A stretch of DNA of 64,000 bases from Emergencia timonensis (GTDB taxonomy: Bacteria > Bacillota > Clostridia > Peptostreptococcales > Anaerovoracaceae). The position numbers were made by a program, and so were the translations under genes. How positions within the stretch are numbered: position 1 is the first letter of the stretch; each line of letters starts with the position of its first letter. This document shows positions 50,417-59,410 of this stretch, in pieces. The notes beneath the pieces are model-generated. The model made no database searches. It saw only the letters and a program-made list of their open reading frames with translations, and was not told the DNA's origin. Location: NCBI RefSeq assembly GCF_900086585.1, contig NZ_FLKM01000009.1, positions 1,116,001-1,180,000 on the forward strand, read 5' to 3'.

Positions 50417-51121
50417 ATGCTAAGAATTAATAATTTGACTAAGATTTATGGCGAAAAAAAAGCGGTCGATAATCTTTCACTGCATATTCAAAAGGGTGAA
50501 ATTTACGGCTTTATCGGCCACAACGGAGCAGGTAAGACGACGACAATCAAGTCCTGCTGCGGTATTTTAAAATTTGACGAAGGTGAAATCTTTGTAGACG
50601 GTGTGTCCATCAAAGATCATCCTTTAGAATGTAAGCAGACAATCGCTTATATTCCGGATAATCCCGATCTCTATGAGTTTTTATCTGGTATTAAATATCT
50701 GAATTTTATAGCGGATGTCTATAAGGTTTCAACACAAGATCGAGAAGCACGAATCAAGAAGTATGCGGATATGTTCCAGATCACTTCTGACCTGGCACAG
50801 CCCATCAGCGCTTATTCCCACGGAATGAAACAGAAACTGGCTATTATTTCTGCTTTGATCCATGAACCGAAACTGATTATCATGGATGAGCCTTTTGTAG
50901 GTCTGGATCCAAAAGCCGCCCATCTTCTAAAGGGACTGATGCGGGAGATGTGTGACGATGGCGGCGCCATCTTTTTCTCTACCCACGTTTTAGAAGTGGC
51001 GGAAAAACTCTGCGACAAAGTGGCCATCATCAAAGGCGGTAAGCTGATCACTTCGGGTACAATGGAAGAAGTCAAGGGAGACACCTCTCTCGAGACAGTA
51101 TTCCTGGAACTGGAGGAATAA
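50417..51121 (+). CDS. ABC-2-type transporter ATP-binding protein
   Basis: 234 residues. Walker A 'GHNGAGKTTTIKS', Q-loop region 'IPDNPDLYEFLSG', signature 'YSHGMKQKLAII' (variant of LSGGQ, as in ABC-2 drug/lantibiotic-type ATPases), Walker B 'LIIMDEPFVGLDP', switch 'FFSTHVLEVAE'. GTTAATC spacing with AGAGG precedes the ATG. Pairs with the permease that starts 1 base after its stop. Confidence 0.93.
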   Translation: MLRINNLTKIYGEKKAVDNLSLHIQKGEIYGFIGHNGAGKTTTIKSCCGILKFDEGEIFVDGVSIKDHPLECKQTIAYIPDNPDLYEFLSGIKYLNFIADVYKVSTQDREARIKKYADMFQITSDLAQPISAYSHGMKQKLAIISALIHEPKLIIMDEPFVGLDPKAAHLLKGLMREMCDDGGAIFFSTHVLEVAEKLCDKVAIIKGGKLITSGTMEEVKGDTSLETVFLELEE

Positions 51122-51122
51122 A

Positions 51123-52721
51123 ATGCTGAAAAATTTAGTTTTCATTAGAATTAAATCCATGTTTGCAGGCATGTTTGCCAGGAGCAAAAAGAAGATCAGC
51201 GGTGGAAAGATCTTTTTGTTTGTCCTTTTGGGTATCTATATCATAGGCTGCTTCGGCGTTCTATTTGGAGGCATGTTTGCCAGTATCGCAGACGTCTTTG
51301 CGCAGATGGGCATGTCTTGGCTGTATTTTGGTTTGATGGGTGTGCTGGTCTTTGCGCTCTGTTTTGTAGGCAGTGTGTTTATCACGCAGAATCAACTTTA
51401 CGAAGCCAAAGATAACGATCTGCTGCTTTCCATGCCGATTCCTGTAAAACATATTTTAGCTTCCAGATTGTTATCCATCGTCATATTAAACTACGCGTAT
51501 GAACTTCTGGTGATCATTCCGGGAGCTGTTGTTTATTGCAGCAAATTTCCGGTCACTTTCCTGGGATGCGTGTTTTTCCTCATCGCATTTTTATTGCTGC
51601 CGCTGCTGGTAGTTGCAGCCTCTGCTTTGTTCGGCTGGCTTATCGCATTGGCCAATACGAAGATGCGCAACAAGAACGTGATTATGATGGTTCTCACTTT
51701 GATTCTGTTTATGGCCTATATGTATGTTTGTCTGAGACTGCAGTATTATCTGCAGAAGCTGATTGAAAATGGCAGCGCTATCGGCGAAGCCATTCAAAAA
51801 GCGCTGCCGCCTTTTTACTATTTAGGAAAATCCATAACAGATGGAGACGTGGTCGCATTCCTGATCTTTCTGGCCTTCTGTATCGTGCCGTTTGCACTGG
51901 TATATTACATACTGTCCAGAAGTTTCATCAAAATAGCGACGACCAACCGCGGCCATAAAAAAATTGTCTATAAAGAAAAAGCGCTGAAGGCCAGCAGTAT
52001 TAGAAAAGCTCTGATTATCAAAGAGTCAAGACATTTTCTTGGCAGTCCGATGTACATGTTTAACGCTGGCATTGGCCTGTTGTTTATGCTCATAGGGGCT
52101 GGTTATCTTTTCGTCAAGGGCGGAGACATGCTAAAAATAGTGCAGATGTTTCCTGGTGCAGACAATCTGATAGGACCGTTGATTTGCGCAGGCTTTGGAG
52201 CTATGGCCTCTCTGACCATTATTTCAGCGCCGACGATTTCCATCGAGGCGAAAACACTGTGGATTTCCCAATCCCTGCCAGTCAGAGGAAAGGATGTCCT
52301 TTTGGCAAAGGCTGACGTTCACATCTTGATGAGTCTGCCATTTATCGTAATCAGTGCCATCTTGCTGGAATTTACTTTTGATATGACGATTATCAGCAGG
52401 ATCATGATTTTGCTCTTCCCGTTGGTGGTGACCATCTTCAACGCTTATACGGGAGTCGCTCTCAATTTGAACTATCCAAAGTTTGACTGGGTTAACGAGA
52501 CGGATGCAGTCAAACAGGGAGTCGCTCCATTTCTAGCCATGTTTATTGCGATGGCAACTGTTGCGCTGCCTGTTCTGCTCTACGCTTTTTTGCTCAGCGA
52601 TCTGGTATCGGCGGAAATCTATCTCTGCATTGTTTTCCTAGCGTTTGCAGCAGCTTCAGCCGTTTTATACCGTTACTTGGTGACAAAGGGAGCAGAAATT
52701 TTTAGAACGCTCCAGAACTAG
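51123..52721 (+). CDS. ABC-2-type permease
   Basis: 532 residues with about 12 membrane helices, roughly at residues 28-50, 58-80, 105-130, 135-160, 175-195, 225-250 and then a second block from 300 to 525. The layout resembles the large ABC-2 permeases annotated as putative export systems in Clostridia. Substrate unknown. Ribosome site GGAGG lies at the end of the ATPase gene. Confidence 0.88.
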   Translation: MLKNLVFIRIKSMFAGMFARSKKKISGGKIFLFVLLGIYIIGCFGVLFGGMFASIADVFAQMGMSWLYFGLMGVLVFALCFVGSVFITQNQLYEAKDNDLLLSMPIPVKHILASRLLSIVILNYAYELLVIIPGAVVYCSKFPVTFLGCVFFLIAFLLLPLLVVAASALFGWLIALANTKMRNKNVIMMVLTLILFMAYMYVCLRLQYYLQKLIENGSAIGEAIQKALPPFYYLGKSITDGDVVAFLIFLAFCIVPFALVYYILSRSFIKIATTNRGHKKIVYKEKALKASSIRKALIIKESRHFLGSPMYMFNAGIGLLFMLIGAGYLFVKGGDMLKIVQMFPGADNLIGPLICAGFGAMASLTIISAPTISIEAKTLWISQSLPVRGKDVLLAKADVHILMSLPFIVISAILLEFTFDMTIISRIMILLFPLVVTIFNAYTGVALNLNYPKFDWVNETDAVKQGVAPFLAMFIAMATVALPVLLYAFLLSDLVSAEIYLCIVFLAFAAASAVLYRYLVTKGAEIFRTLQN

Positions 52722-52841
52722 AGGTTTGTAAAAAAATAAAAATAGACAAATAAAATTCTGACATTATACAAAGAAATGTTTTGCAGATATTGATATACTG
52801 AAAATAACAAGTGTGAGAACTTTGAGAAAGGAAACTGAATT

Positions 52842-53858
52842 ATGTTTAATTTAAAAGTACTGAGCAGAGAAGTGACGGAAGACGTTCTCAAGATGCCTGA
52901 AGTGATCGATACTGTTAGGGAAGTATATCAACTAAAAGCAAAAGGAGACACCACTGTTTTTCCTCTGGTATTTCACGAATTTGAACCGGGGGTTGCCGAC
53001 ATGGACATCAAATCCGGCTGGCTCAAGGGCAGCGACATCTTTGGCCTGAAAGTCGTCTCCTGGTTTGGTGACAACGCTGACAAAGGCCTTCCGGCATTGA
53101 TTGGAACTATCATGGTCATGGATGCTGCTACAGGTGCGCCGATTGGAATCTTAGACGGCAGCCACATTACCGGAATCAGAACGGGTGCGGCAGGCGCTAT
53201 CGGTGCGAAAGCCCTGGCCAGGGAGAATTCTGAGACACTGATGGTGGTCGGCGCAGGCCACGTGGCGACTTTCCAGGTTGCAGCGACACTGATGCTGTTC
53301 CCGGGACTGAAAAAAGTCTACGTCTACGACGGCCTGAGCATGGAGAACGCTGAGAAATTTGCGGCTTCCATGCCGGATACCCTGAAAAACAGCTTTGACT
53401 ACGATGCCTGCGGCGTGACCTTTGAAGCGGTCGCAGACCTGCCTAAGGCCACGGGAGAGAGTGATATCATCATCACGGTGACGCCTTCCCATACGCCGAT
53501 CATTCAGAAAGAATGGGTTAAACCGGGCACCCATTTCAGCTGCATCGGTTCGGACATGTCCGGTAAGGAAGAAATCGATCCCGAGATCTTTGCGGATGCC
53601 CGCGTCTTCACCGACGACACACCGCAGTGTATCAACGTAGGAGAGATTGAAATTCCAATCCAGAAGGGTATTTTGAAAAAAGAAGACATTGCAGGTGAGA
53701 TCGGAGAGATTTTGATCGGCGAGACCGTCGGCAGAGAAAACGACGAACAGATTACTGTTTTCGACGCGACAGGTACAGCGCTGCTCGATCTACTCACGGC
53801 AAAATTGGCGTTAGCAAAAGCGGAAGAGAGAAATCTCGGAGAAACAGTAAATTTGTAA
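52842..53858 (+). CDS. Ornithine cyclodeaminase / mu-crystallin family enzyme
   Basis: 338 residues. Family features: 'FPLVFHEFEPGVADMDIKSGWLKG' region (in pieces), the NAD-binding 'LMVVGAGHVATFQVAATLML', 'HITGIRTGAAGAIGAKAL', 'IIITVTPSHTPIIQKEWVKPGTHFSCIGSDM' (in pieces), and 'FDATGTALLDL'. Members convert ornithine to proline, or act as alanine/ketimine dehydrogenases. The partner aminotransferase 10 bases downstream suggests a joint amino-acid conversion. AAGGAAACTG precedes the ATG. Confidence 0.88.
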   Translation: MFNLKVLSREVTEDVLKMPEVIDTVREVYQLKAKGDTTVFPLVFHEFEPGVADMDIKSGWLKGSDIFGLKVVSWFGDNADKGLPALIGTIMVMDAATGAPIGILDGSHITGIRTGAAGAIGAKALARENSETLMVVGAGHVATFQVAATLMLFPGLKKVYVYDGLSMENAEKFAASMPDTLKNSFDYDACGVTFEAVADLPKATGESDIIITVTPSHTPIIQKEWVKPGTHFSCIGSDMSGKEEIDPEIFADARVFTDDTPQCINVGEIEIPIQKGILKKEDIAGEIGEILIGETVGRENDEQITVFDATGTALLDLLTAKLALAKAEERNLGETVNL

Positions 53859-53868
53859 GAGGTGTGAA

Positions 53869-54990
53869 ATGAAAATCAAAACATTTAAAGTAGAACGTTG
53901 GATGAACGAATATGAGGACGATGCGGTTTACAATCTGGGAGAAACCTGTATCGATTCTATGACCATAAAAGAACTGCTGGAACTGGCGGGAGAGGATGTG
54001 GAGAAATACATGGTAGAGCTGGCAGATACCAGGCTCTCCTACAGCCACATCTTCGGTTCTCCTGAATTCCTGCAGGGCGTTGCGGGGCTGTATCAGGACC
54101 TCAAACCGGAGCAGGTCATCCCGACCCATGGCGCTATCGGCGCAAACAACCAGGTCATCACCACTTTGATCGGAGCAGAAGACAACATGGTGTCCGTCAT
54201 GCCGACTTATCAGCAGCACTATTCCATTCCGGAATCCATCGGCGCTGATGTGAGACTGCTGCAGCTCACATTAGAGGACGACTTCCTGCCAAACCTGGAC
54301 GTGCTCAGAAGCCTGGTTGATGAGAATACCAAGATGATCACCATCAACAATCCGAACAACCCGACAGGTTCCTGGATTCCGGTAGACGTCATGAAGGAAA
54401 TCATCGAGATTGCGAAGAGCGTGGACGCTTACGTGCTCTGTGACGAGGTGTACAGAGGGATTTCTGAGGACGGAAGCTACATGCAGTCCATCGTAGACCT
54501 CTATGACAAGGGCATTTCCGTAGGAAGCATGTCCAAGGTCTTCTCCATGGCCGGCCTGCGTATGGGATGGATCGCAACAAAGTGCGAAGAAGTGCTCCAC
54601 CAGTGCCACGAGAGAAGAGACTACGATACCATCAGCTGCGGCGTTCTGGACGATAAGCTAGCGGCTCTTGCCCTTGCTCACAAGGAGCAGATCTTTGCCA
54701 GAAACAGAAAGATCCTGAACACCAACAGAGCTATCCTGGACCAGTGGGTACAGGAAACGCCGGAGGTCCGCTATCTGAGACCAGTAGCAGGTACCACAGC
54801 GCTTGTTTACTATGATAAGGATATCCCGTCCTACGATCTGTGCGTCAGACTGATCAAAGAAAAGGGCGTGCTCTTCACCCCGGGCGAATGTTTCGAGATG
54901 GAAGGCGCAGTCAGAATCGGTTATGCTTATGATTCCAAGACCTTAAAAGAAGGATTGGACAAATTCACCGAATTCCTCAGAGAATTATAA
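53869..54990 (+). CDS. PLP-dependent class I/II aminotransferase
   Basis: 373 residues. The PLP lysine lies in 'VGSMSKVFSMAGLRMGW'. The 'NNPNNPTGSWIP' cofactor Asn-Pro motif, 'YVLCDEVYRGI' (Asp and Tyr contacts) and C-terminal Arg in 'GAVRIGYAYD' are typical. The closest remembered relatives are capreomycidine-synthase-like and aspartate-like transaminases. It is translated together with the cyclodeaminase-like enzyme. Followed by a terminator. Confidence 0.9.
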   Translation: MKIKTFKVERWMNEYEDDAVYNLGETCIDSMTIKELLELAGEDVEKYMVELADTRLSYSHIFGSPEFLQGVAGLYQDLKPEQVIPTHGAIGANNQVITTLIGAEDNMVSVMPTYQQHYSIPESIGADVRLLQLTLEDDFLPNLDVLRSLVDENTKMITINNPNNPTGSWIPVDVMKEIIEIAKSVDAYVLCDEVYRGISEDGSYMQSIVDLYDKGISVGSMSKVFSMAGLRMGWIATKCEEVLHQCHERRDYDTISCGVLDDKLAALALAHKEQIFARNRKILNTNRAILDQWVQETPEVRYLRPVAGTTALVYYDKDIPSYDLCVRLIKEKGVLFTPGECFEMEGAVRIGYAYDSKTLKEGLDKFTEFLREL

Positions 54991-55011
54991 AATAAAATCA
55001 CGAGTTAACGC

Positions 55012-55046
55012 AATCCGCCATATCTTAAGATGTGGCGGATTTTTTC
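55012..55046 (+). terminator. Intrinsic terminator
   Basis: AATCCGCCA pairs with TGGCGGATT over a 11-base loop and is followed by a T run. Confidence 0.92.
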
Positions 55047-55106
55047 GTTTTATTGTGTTGCATTCCGTACAATCCTGGGTAAAAATATATAAAAGAAGGT
55101 TGATTA

Positions 55107-56099
55107 ATGTTTTACTTTATGATTTCCATCGGGCTGGTTACAGCGTACATAGCAGGGATGCACGATGGCGGCACCATCATGGCTACCGCAGTTTCGTCGC
55201 GTCTCTTTTCTGCCAGGAAGGCAGTTCTCCTGGCGGGACTGGCAAACTTCCTCGGCGCAGTGCTGCTGGGCACGGCGGTGGCTTACACCATTTCCGGCGA
55301 TATCATCGACACTGCTGCTGTTCTTTCTGGCAGCAGAGATATGTGCTGTACCTTTGCGGCAGCTGCCTTTGCAGGGGCAATCGTATGGAATCTGATTACC
55401 TGGAGACTGAAGCTGCCGTCCAGTTCCTCTCATACGCTGATCGGTTCTCTCATCGGCAGCGGCATTGCGGCTTACGGAACTGTTTATATCAAATGGCATC
55501 TGATCTTTGTAAAGGTGATTTTGGCCATGATCATTTCCCCGATTCTGGGTTTTGCACTGGGTTACCTGATTCTAAAGTTGGAAAAGCGGGTTTTGCAAAA
55601 TGGCACCATCGTATGGAGCGGACGGATCAACGTTCTGAGCAAGATCAGCAGTTTTCTGGTGGCCTTTTCTTATGGCAGTAACAACTCGCAAAAGGTCATG
55701 GGGATTATTGCCATGGGGCTTGCCGGCTATCTGGGAAGAGCTGTCTTCGTGCCGGCATGGGTCGTCGTAAGCTGTGCCTTGGCACTGGGACTGGGCACCA
55801 TCACAGGCGGTTATAACATGATCAAAACAGTGGGCATGGATATCTGCAAAATCGATACACAGAATTCTTTCGCTTCTCAGCTTTCTACCATTTCTGTCGT
55901 GATGACAGCTAACGTGACGGGGCTTCCCATCAGCGTTCCCCAGATCATCACAGGCTCTGTCATGGGAGTGGGGACTGAAAAGACGCCCAAGGCAGTAAAC
56001 TGGGCGGTTTCAAAGAAAATCATCGTTGCGTGGATCATCACCATTCCGATCTCGGCTGCTATCGGGGGCGCCGTATACTTTTTGCTGAGACTGCTATGA
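55107..56099 (+). CDS. PiT-family inorganic phosphate transporter
   Basis: 330 residues with about 10 membrane helices. The paired PiT signatures are visible: 'ITWRLKLPSSSSHTLIGSLIGSGIA' (in pieces; the GxPxSxxH motif is LPSSSSHT) and the N-terminal 'YIAGMHDGGTIMATAVSSR' (GxNDxA-type position). A matching 'SYGSNNSQKVMGIIAMGL' begins the second half. Imports phosphate with a cation. It is 10 bases before a PhoU-like DUF47 gene, the usual regulator partner. Confidence 0.92.
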   Translation: MFYFMISIGLVTAYIAGMHDGGTIMATAVSSRLFSARKAVLLAGLANFLGAVLLGTAVAYTISGDIIDTAAVLSGSRDMCCTFAAAAFAGAIVWNLITWRLKLPSSSSHTLIGSLIGSGIAAYGTVYIKWHLIFVKVILAMIISPILGFALGYLILKLEKRVLQNGTIVWSGRINVLSKISSFLVAFSYGSNNSQKVMGIIAMGLAGYLGRAVFVPAWVVVSCALALGLGTITGGYNMIKTVGMDICKIDTQNSFASQLSTISVVMTANVTGLPISVPQIITGSVMGVGTEKTPKAVNWAVSKKIIVAWIITIPISAAIGGAVYFLLRLL

Positions 56100-56109
56100 G
56101 GAGGCTGTT

Positions 56110-56736
56110 ATGAAGAAGAAAAATTTTTTTAAAAAAGAAGAGAGGCCGGACTTTTATTCTCTTTTGATAGACCAGTGCGACCTGAACGACGAAATCATGA
56201 CCTTGTTCATCTCCTATATGGAGGAACAGGAGGAGGAGACGGCAGAAGCCATCGGCCAGTGCGAAAAAGAAGCGGACCAGGTTCGGCGGAAGCTGATCGA
56301 CTACGTGGAAAATTCTTTCATCACGCCCCTCGATCGTCACGATATCTATGCGGTATCCCGCAGAATCGACGACATCACCGACAAAGTGAAGGATCTCACG
56401 GATTTTATCGAGTTCTTTGAATTTGTTCCCATCAAAAAGAACATCGAAATGGCGCAGCGAATCCAGGTTACGGTCAGCGGCATTACGGAAGCAGTCAAAT
56501 GCTGGGCCGTCGGTGATGACGATGGGTTCTGGGATGCCATTATGGAGGCCAAACGGAAGAGCCGCATCATCAAAAATCTTTACTGGGAGAGCCTGAAAAA
56601 GCTGGACAGCGACATCTTTACCTTGGAAGAGATTTTGATCAAGAGGGAATTTTTCCGCGATCTGAATCAGCTCTCCTACAAGACGAAGAAAGCCATCGAC
56701 CGGATCAGCGATACCAAGATCAAATCCATCACTTGA
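56110..56736 (+). CDS. DUF47 / PhoU-like phosphate transport accessory protein
   Basis: 208 residues, all helical. PhoU-like pattern: 'EEQEEETAEAIGQCEKEADQVRRKLIDY' (in pieces) and 'FITPLDRHDIYAVSRRIDDITDKVKDL' (in pieces), where the E-x-x-x-D/E repeats bind metal. Members such as YkaA partner with PiT transporters. GAGGAGG precedes the ATG. The stop overlaps the -35 of the next gene's promoter. Confidence 0.92.
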   Translation: MKKKNFFKKEERPDFYSLLIDQCDLNDEIMTLFISYMEEQEEETAEAIGQCEKEADQVRRKLIDYVENSFITPLDRHDIYAVSRRIDDITDKVKDLTDFIEFFEFVPIKKNIEMAQRIQVTVSGITEAVKCWAVGDDDGFWDAIMEAKRKSRIIKNLYWESLKKLDSDIFTLEEILIKREFFRDLNQLSYKTKKAIDRISDTKIKSIT

Positions 56737-56761
56737 CACTGCCTGTAAGGTTCCCTATAAT
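56733..56761 (+). promoter_or_regulatory. Consensus promoter of the B3/4 gene
   Basis: TTGACA (56733-56738), 17 bases, TATAAT (56756-56761). The -35 overlaps the stop codon of the DUF47 gene. Confidence 0.9.
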
Positions 56762-56776
56762 AGTGGACAAGGTGTA

Positions 56777-56820
56777 TGCGACACGTTCCCCAGCCTATGG
56801 CTGGTATGGCGTTTGTCGCA
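56777..56820 (+). promoter_or_regulatory. Leader hairpin of the B3/4 gene
   Basis: TGCGACA pairs with TGTCGCA and an inner CCAGCC pairs with GGCTGG. It lies between the transcription start and the GAAGGGAG ribosome site (56823-56830), where it could affect translation. Confidence 0.55.
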
Positions 56821-56843
56821 CTAGAAGGGAGCAATAACGAAAT

Positions 56844-57551
56844 ATGAAAAAAATAATCTGTAGAGACGACTTTTGGGAGATGTTTCCTGACTGCAAGATC
56901 GGTATCGTGGTCTGCAAAGGCATTGACAACGTGTACAAAGAGAACGAGGCGGAATATGAAGCCCTGATCCGCGAGGGGGAGAAGAGAGCTCTGACCTTCT
57001 TGACGGAAGAAAACTTTACGGACAACAAAGTCATCAAAGTGTGGCGGGAAGCTTACATGAAGTTCAAGACGAAAAAAGGAGCCAGATGTTCCATCGAAGC
57101 TTTGATGAAGCGGATCTCCAAGGAAAATCATCTGGGAACCATCAATCCGATTGTGGATATCTATAACAGCGTGTCCCTTTCCCACGCCATGCCTTGCGGC
57201 GGTGAAGACATCGACTGTATGGAAGGAGACCTGCTGCTGACAAAGGCAGATGGCGATGAACCTTTCCAGGTCATCGGCAGCGACAAGAACGAGCCGCCGT
57301 ATCCGGAGGAGCTGGTCTACAAGGACAAGGCAGGCGCCGTCTGCAGATGTTGGACCTGGCGGGAAGCGGAACGTACCATGCTGACAGAGAAGACCAAAAA
57401 CGCCATGCTCTGCTGCGAGCTGGTAGACACGGACCGCTATGAGGAACTGATGGAAGTTTTAGAAGATCTGAAACGGGAAGTGGAAGAAAGACTGGGCGGC
57501 CAGTGCGAAATCAAGATATTGGATCGGGAGCACAAAGAGGCAGAGCTGTAA
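56844..57551 (+). CDS. B3/4-domain protein
   Basis: 235 residues. Resembles the B3/B4 domain of phenylalanyl-tRNA synthetase beta chain found as stand-alone proteins ('GARCSIEALMKRISKENHLGTINPIVDIYNSVSL' in pieces; 'LPCGGEDID'-type 'MPCGGEDIDCMEG'; 'VCRCWTWREAERTMLTEKT'). Such proteins may edit or bind misacylated tRNA; the substrate is unproven. It has a strong promoter and a structured leader. Confidence 0.85.
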   Translation: MKKIICRDDFWEMFPDCKIGIVVCKGIDNVYKENEAEYEALIREGEKRALTFLTEENFTDNKVIKVWREAYMKFKTKKGARCSIEALMKRISKENHLGTINPIVDIYNSVSLSHAMPCGGEDIDCMEGDLLLTKADGDEPFQVIGSDKNEPPYPEELVYKDKAGAVCRCWTWREAERTMLTEKTKNAMLCCELVDTDRYEELMEVLEDLKREVEERLGGQCEIKILDREHKEAEL

Positions 57552-57570
57552 GAGATACATCTTGACGATT

Positions 57571-57654
57571 TCAAAATGCACATTCCCTGTGCCCAGACAT
57601 AAGAACGAAATAAAAGTCGGACCCTTGATAGCATTCTTAAAGCAGCGGGTTTAA
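57571..57654 (+). pseudogene. 3' remnant of a hicA-like gene
   Basis: One frame directly before hicB reads SKCTFPVPRHKNEIKVGPLI then AFLKQRV and stop. This matches the HicA ending (PVHxxKEIKxGTLxxILKQAG). Nothing upstream supplies the HicA start or its catalytic His, because the B3/4 gene ends at 57551. It is therefore a truncated toxin relic, about 28 codons long. Confidence 0.6.
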
Positions 57655-57673
57655 AATAGGAGGTAGGAAGAAA

Positions 57674-58084
57674 ATGAAGTACGTATATCCAGCAGTTTTA
57701 AAAAAAGATGATGATGGATATTTCATCTCCTTCCCTGATTTACAAAATTGCTTTACGGAAGGGGAGGACTTGAGTGATGCAATAGCCATGGCGGAGGATG
57801 TTTTATGCTTGACTTTATATAATATGGAAATAACAGGCGAGTCGATACCTGAACCTTCGGATATCAAAGAGATACAGCCAAAAGAAAATGAAACAATAAC
57901 CTTGATTTGCTGCGATACGATGGAATATCGAACTTATTATAATAGCAAAGCAGTAAAGAAAACTGTATCTATACCAGAATGGATGAACGAAGAGGCAACA
58001 GCAAAAGGGATAAACTTTTCTGCTTTGCTCCAGGAATCCATAGCAGAGAAATTGGGATATAAAGTAAGCGACAATAAAAAATAG
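57674..58084 (+). CDS. hicB: HicB-family antitoxin-like protein
   Basis: 136 residues. N-terminal partial RNase H-like HicB fold ('YVYPAVLKKDDDGYFISFPDLQNCFTEGEDLSDAIAMAED' in pieces). The C-terminal ~45 residues form a ribbon-helix-helix-type DNA-binding part ('KKTVSIPEWMNEEATAKGINFSALLQESI' in pieces). AGGAGG precedes the ATG. Its expected toxin partner survives only as a fragment just upstream, so it may now be an orphan regulator. Confidence 0.9.
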   Translation: MKYVYPAVLKKDDDGYFISFPDLQNCFTEGEDLSDAIAMAEDVLCLTLYNMEITGESIPEPSDIKEIQPKENETITLICCDTMEYRTYYNSKAVKKTVSIPEWMNEEATAKGINFSALLQESIAEKLGYKVSDNKK

Positions 58085-58141
58085 GTAAAGATGAAAAAAG
58101 GGGTTGTTGCACTAAGACCGAGTAATCCATGGATCAGATCA

Positions 58142-58184
58142 AACGGCGCAAATGTCTATTTTAGATGCATTATGCGCCGTTTTT
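58142..58184 (+). terminator. Intrinsic terminator after hicB
   Basis: AACGGCGCA pairs with TGCGCCGTT over a 22-base loop and is followed by TTTT. Confidence 0.75.
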
Positions 58185-58420
58185 CCGTTGACAGAAATGA
58201 TTTGTATCAAAAATTATTACAAGATAATACAGAATTGGAAATTAATTAATGGTAAATTTAAGAAATTAACATTATAAAAGGAAAAAGAGTGCCTGAAAGA
58301 TCTTGTTTATTATGAAACGCAGCGAATCTGCCTGCTAAATCTGCTCCCAAACGGCGTAACGTATCCAGAAAACAATACTTTACGCCGTTTCTTCGTTAAT
58401 GCGACAGCCCCTTTTACATC
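58185..58420. other. AT-rich gap with a second AACGGCG hairpin
   Basis: No reading frame is supported. A perfect 11-bp inverted repeat AAACGGCGTAA/TTACGCCGTTT lies at 58349-58359 and 58380-58390. It shares its AACGGCG stem start with the terminator at 58142. It lacks a T tail on either strand. Confidence 0.4.
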
Positions 58421-59410
58421 TTAAGCCGACAATTTCTTGATTTCTTCGTATTTTGGAAGGTCTGTGTAGAGTTCGCCTTTCCAAGGGTTGCGATGGGTCT
58501 TCTTGATTTTGTAAATCATATAGAGGAAGACCAGCACATTTGCCGCCAGGGCAGCAAAGCTGACAATGAAGTAAATGGTCGGATTGTAGGTGGAATCCAC
58601 TGCATATTTGCTCACGTCCTGGAAGGCAGGGAAGGTCTGTGCGAACATGCACCAGAGGGCCAGAGTATGGGCTCTGTGCTGCAGCCATGCGCCTTTGCCT
58701 ACTGTGAATGCGCAGATGGTCGGCGCCAGGAGCAGGGCAAAACCGCAGTACCATGCGTGGTGCGGCAGGCAGTTGTATGTATAAGCGAAGTTCCAAAGGT
58801 CATAAGCGACAATCCAGAACCACAGCATATCAGGCCAGAGCATGTCTTTGCTGCCGTCTTTGGCAGTCTTTTTTCTGATACAGATGCCCAGCCAGCCGGT
58901 GATGGTGAGGATGTTCAGGATGCCGGCTGCTGCGTTCATGTAGTTCCAGGAGCCGCCCAGCATGTAGACGTCCTTCATGGTATCGGCCATATAACCGCCG
59001 CCGGTGAAGGTCATGCCCACTTCGATGTCGCGGGCTACGGCTTCACAGATGTTGATTGCCAGAATCAGAGGCGGGAAACAGAGGGCGATCTTGTTGTCAG
59101 CCAGTCTCCAGGTCACTTTTCCAGTGAGCTTATCTTTTTTCTCAATGTGCCTGATGCACCAGAAACCGATACAGCCTGCAGTAGACGAGTAGACCTTGGC
59201 GAGATGGAACCAGTCGGTGTAGGTCACATCCTTCAGGGCTGTAAACCAGAGAATGGACAGGACGATCGGCAAGATGATGAAGCAGAGGAAACCTGCCCAT
59301 TTCCAGCGCCTGGATATCTCATTCAGTCCAAATAATGCTGCAAATACGACGACCCAGACACCCCATACAGCCAGGGTTTCTGCACCGGCTTGATAATTAA
59401 AAGTAAACAT
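58421..59410 (-). CDS. DUF5692-type multi-pass membrane protein
   Basis: 329 residues with about nine membrane helices. Characteristic segments are 'WCIRHIEKKDKLTG', 'NICEAVARDIEVG', 'DMLWFWIVAYDLWNFAYTYNCLPHHAWYCG' (in pieces) and 'LWCMFAQTFPAF'. I recall this as DUF5692, a family without known function. The aromatic/His-rich central part could bind a ligand or haem. GGAGGT lies 6 bases before ATG 59410; ATG 59440 would include the ribosome site. Confidence 0.8.
   Translation of the reverse strand: MFTFNYQAGAETLAVWGVWVVVFAALFGLNEISRRWKWAGFLCFIILPIVLSILWFTALKDVTYTDWFHLAKVYSSTAGCIGFWCIRHIEKKDKLTGKVTWRLADNKIALCFPPLILAINICEAVARDIEVGMTFTGGGYMADTMKDVYMLGGSWNYMNAAAGILNILTITGWLGICIRKKTAKDGSKDMLWPDMLWFWIVAYDLWNFAYTYNCLPHHAWYCGFALLLAPTICAFTVGKGAWLQHRAHTLALWCMFAQTFPAFQDVSKYAVDSTYNPTIYFIVSFAALAANVLVFLYMIYKIKKTHRNPWKGELYTDLPKYEEIKKLSA

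Noticed and set aside
55055..55681. 208-residue plus-strand frame inside the PiT gene
   Set aside because: His/Arg-rich shadow of the PiT coding frame, with no ribosome site and no recognisable motif.
58493..59335. 280-residue plus-strand frame opposite the DUF5692 gene
   Set aside because: Antisense shadow; the minus-strand frame has clear membrane segments and a good ribosome site.
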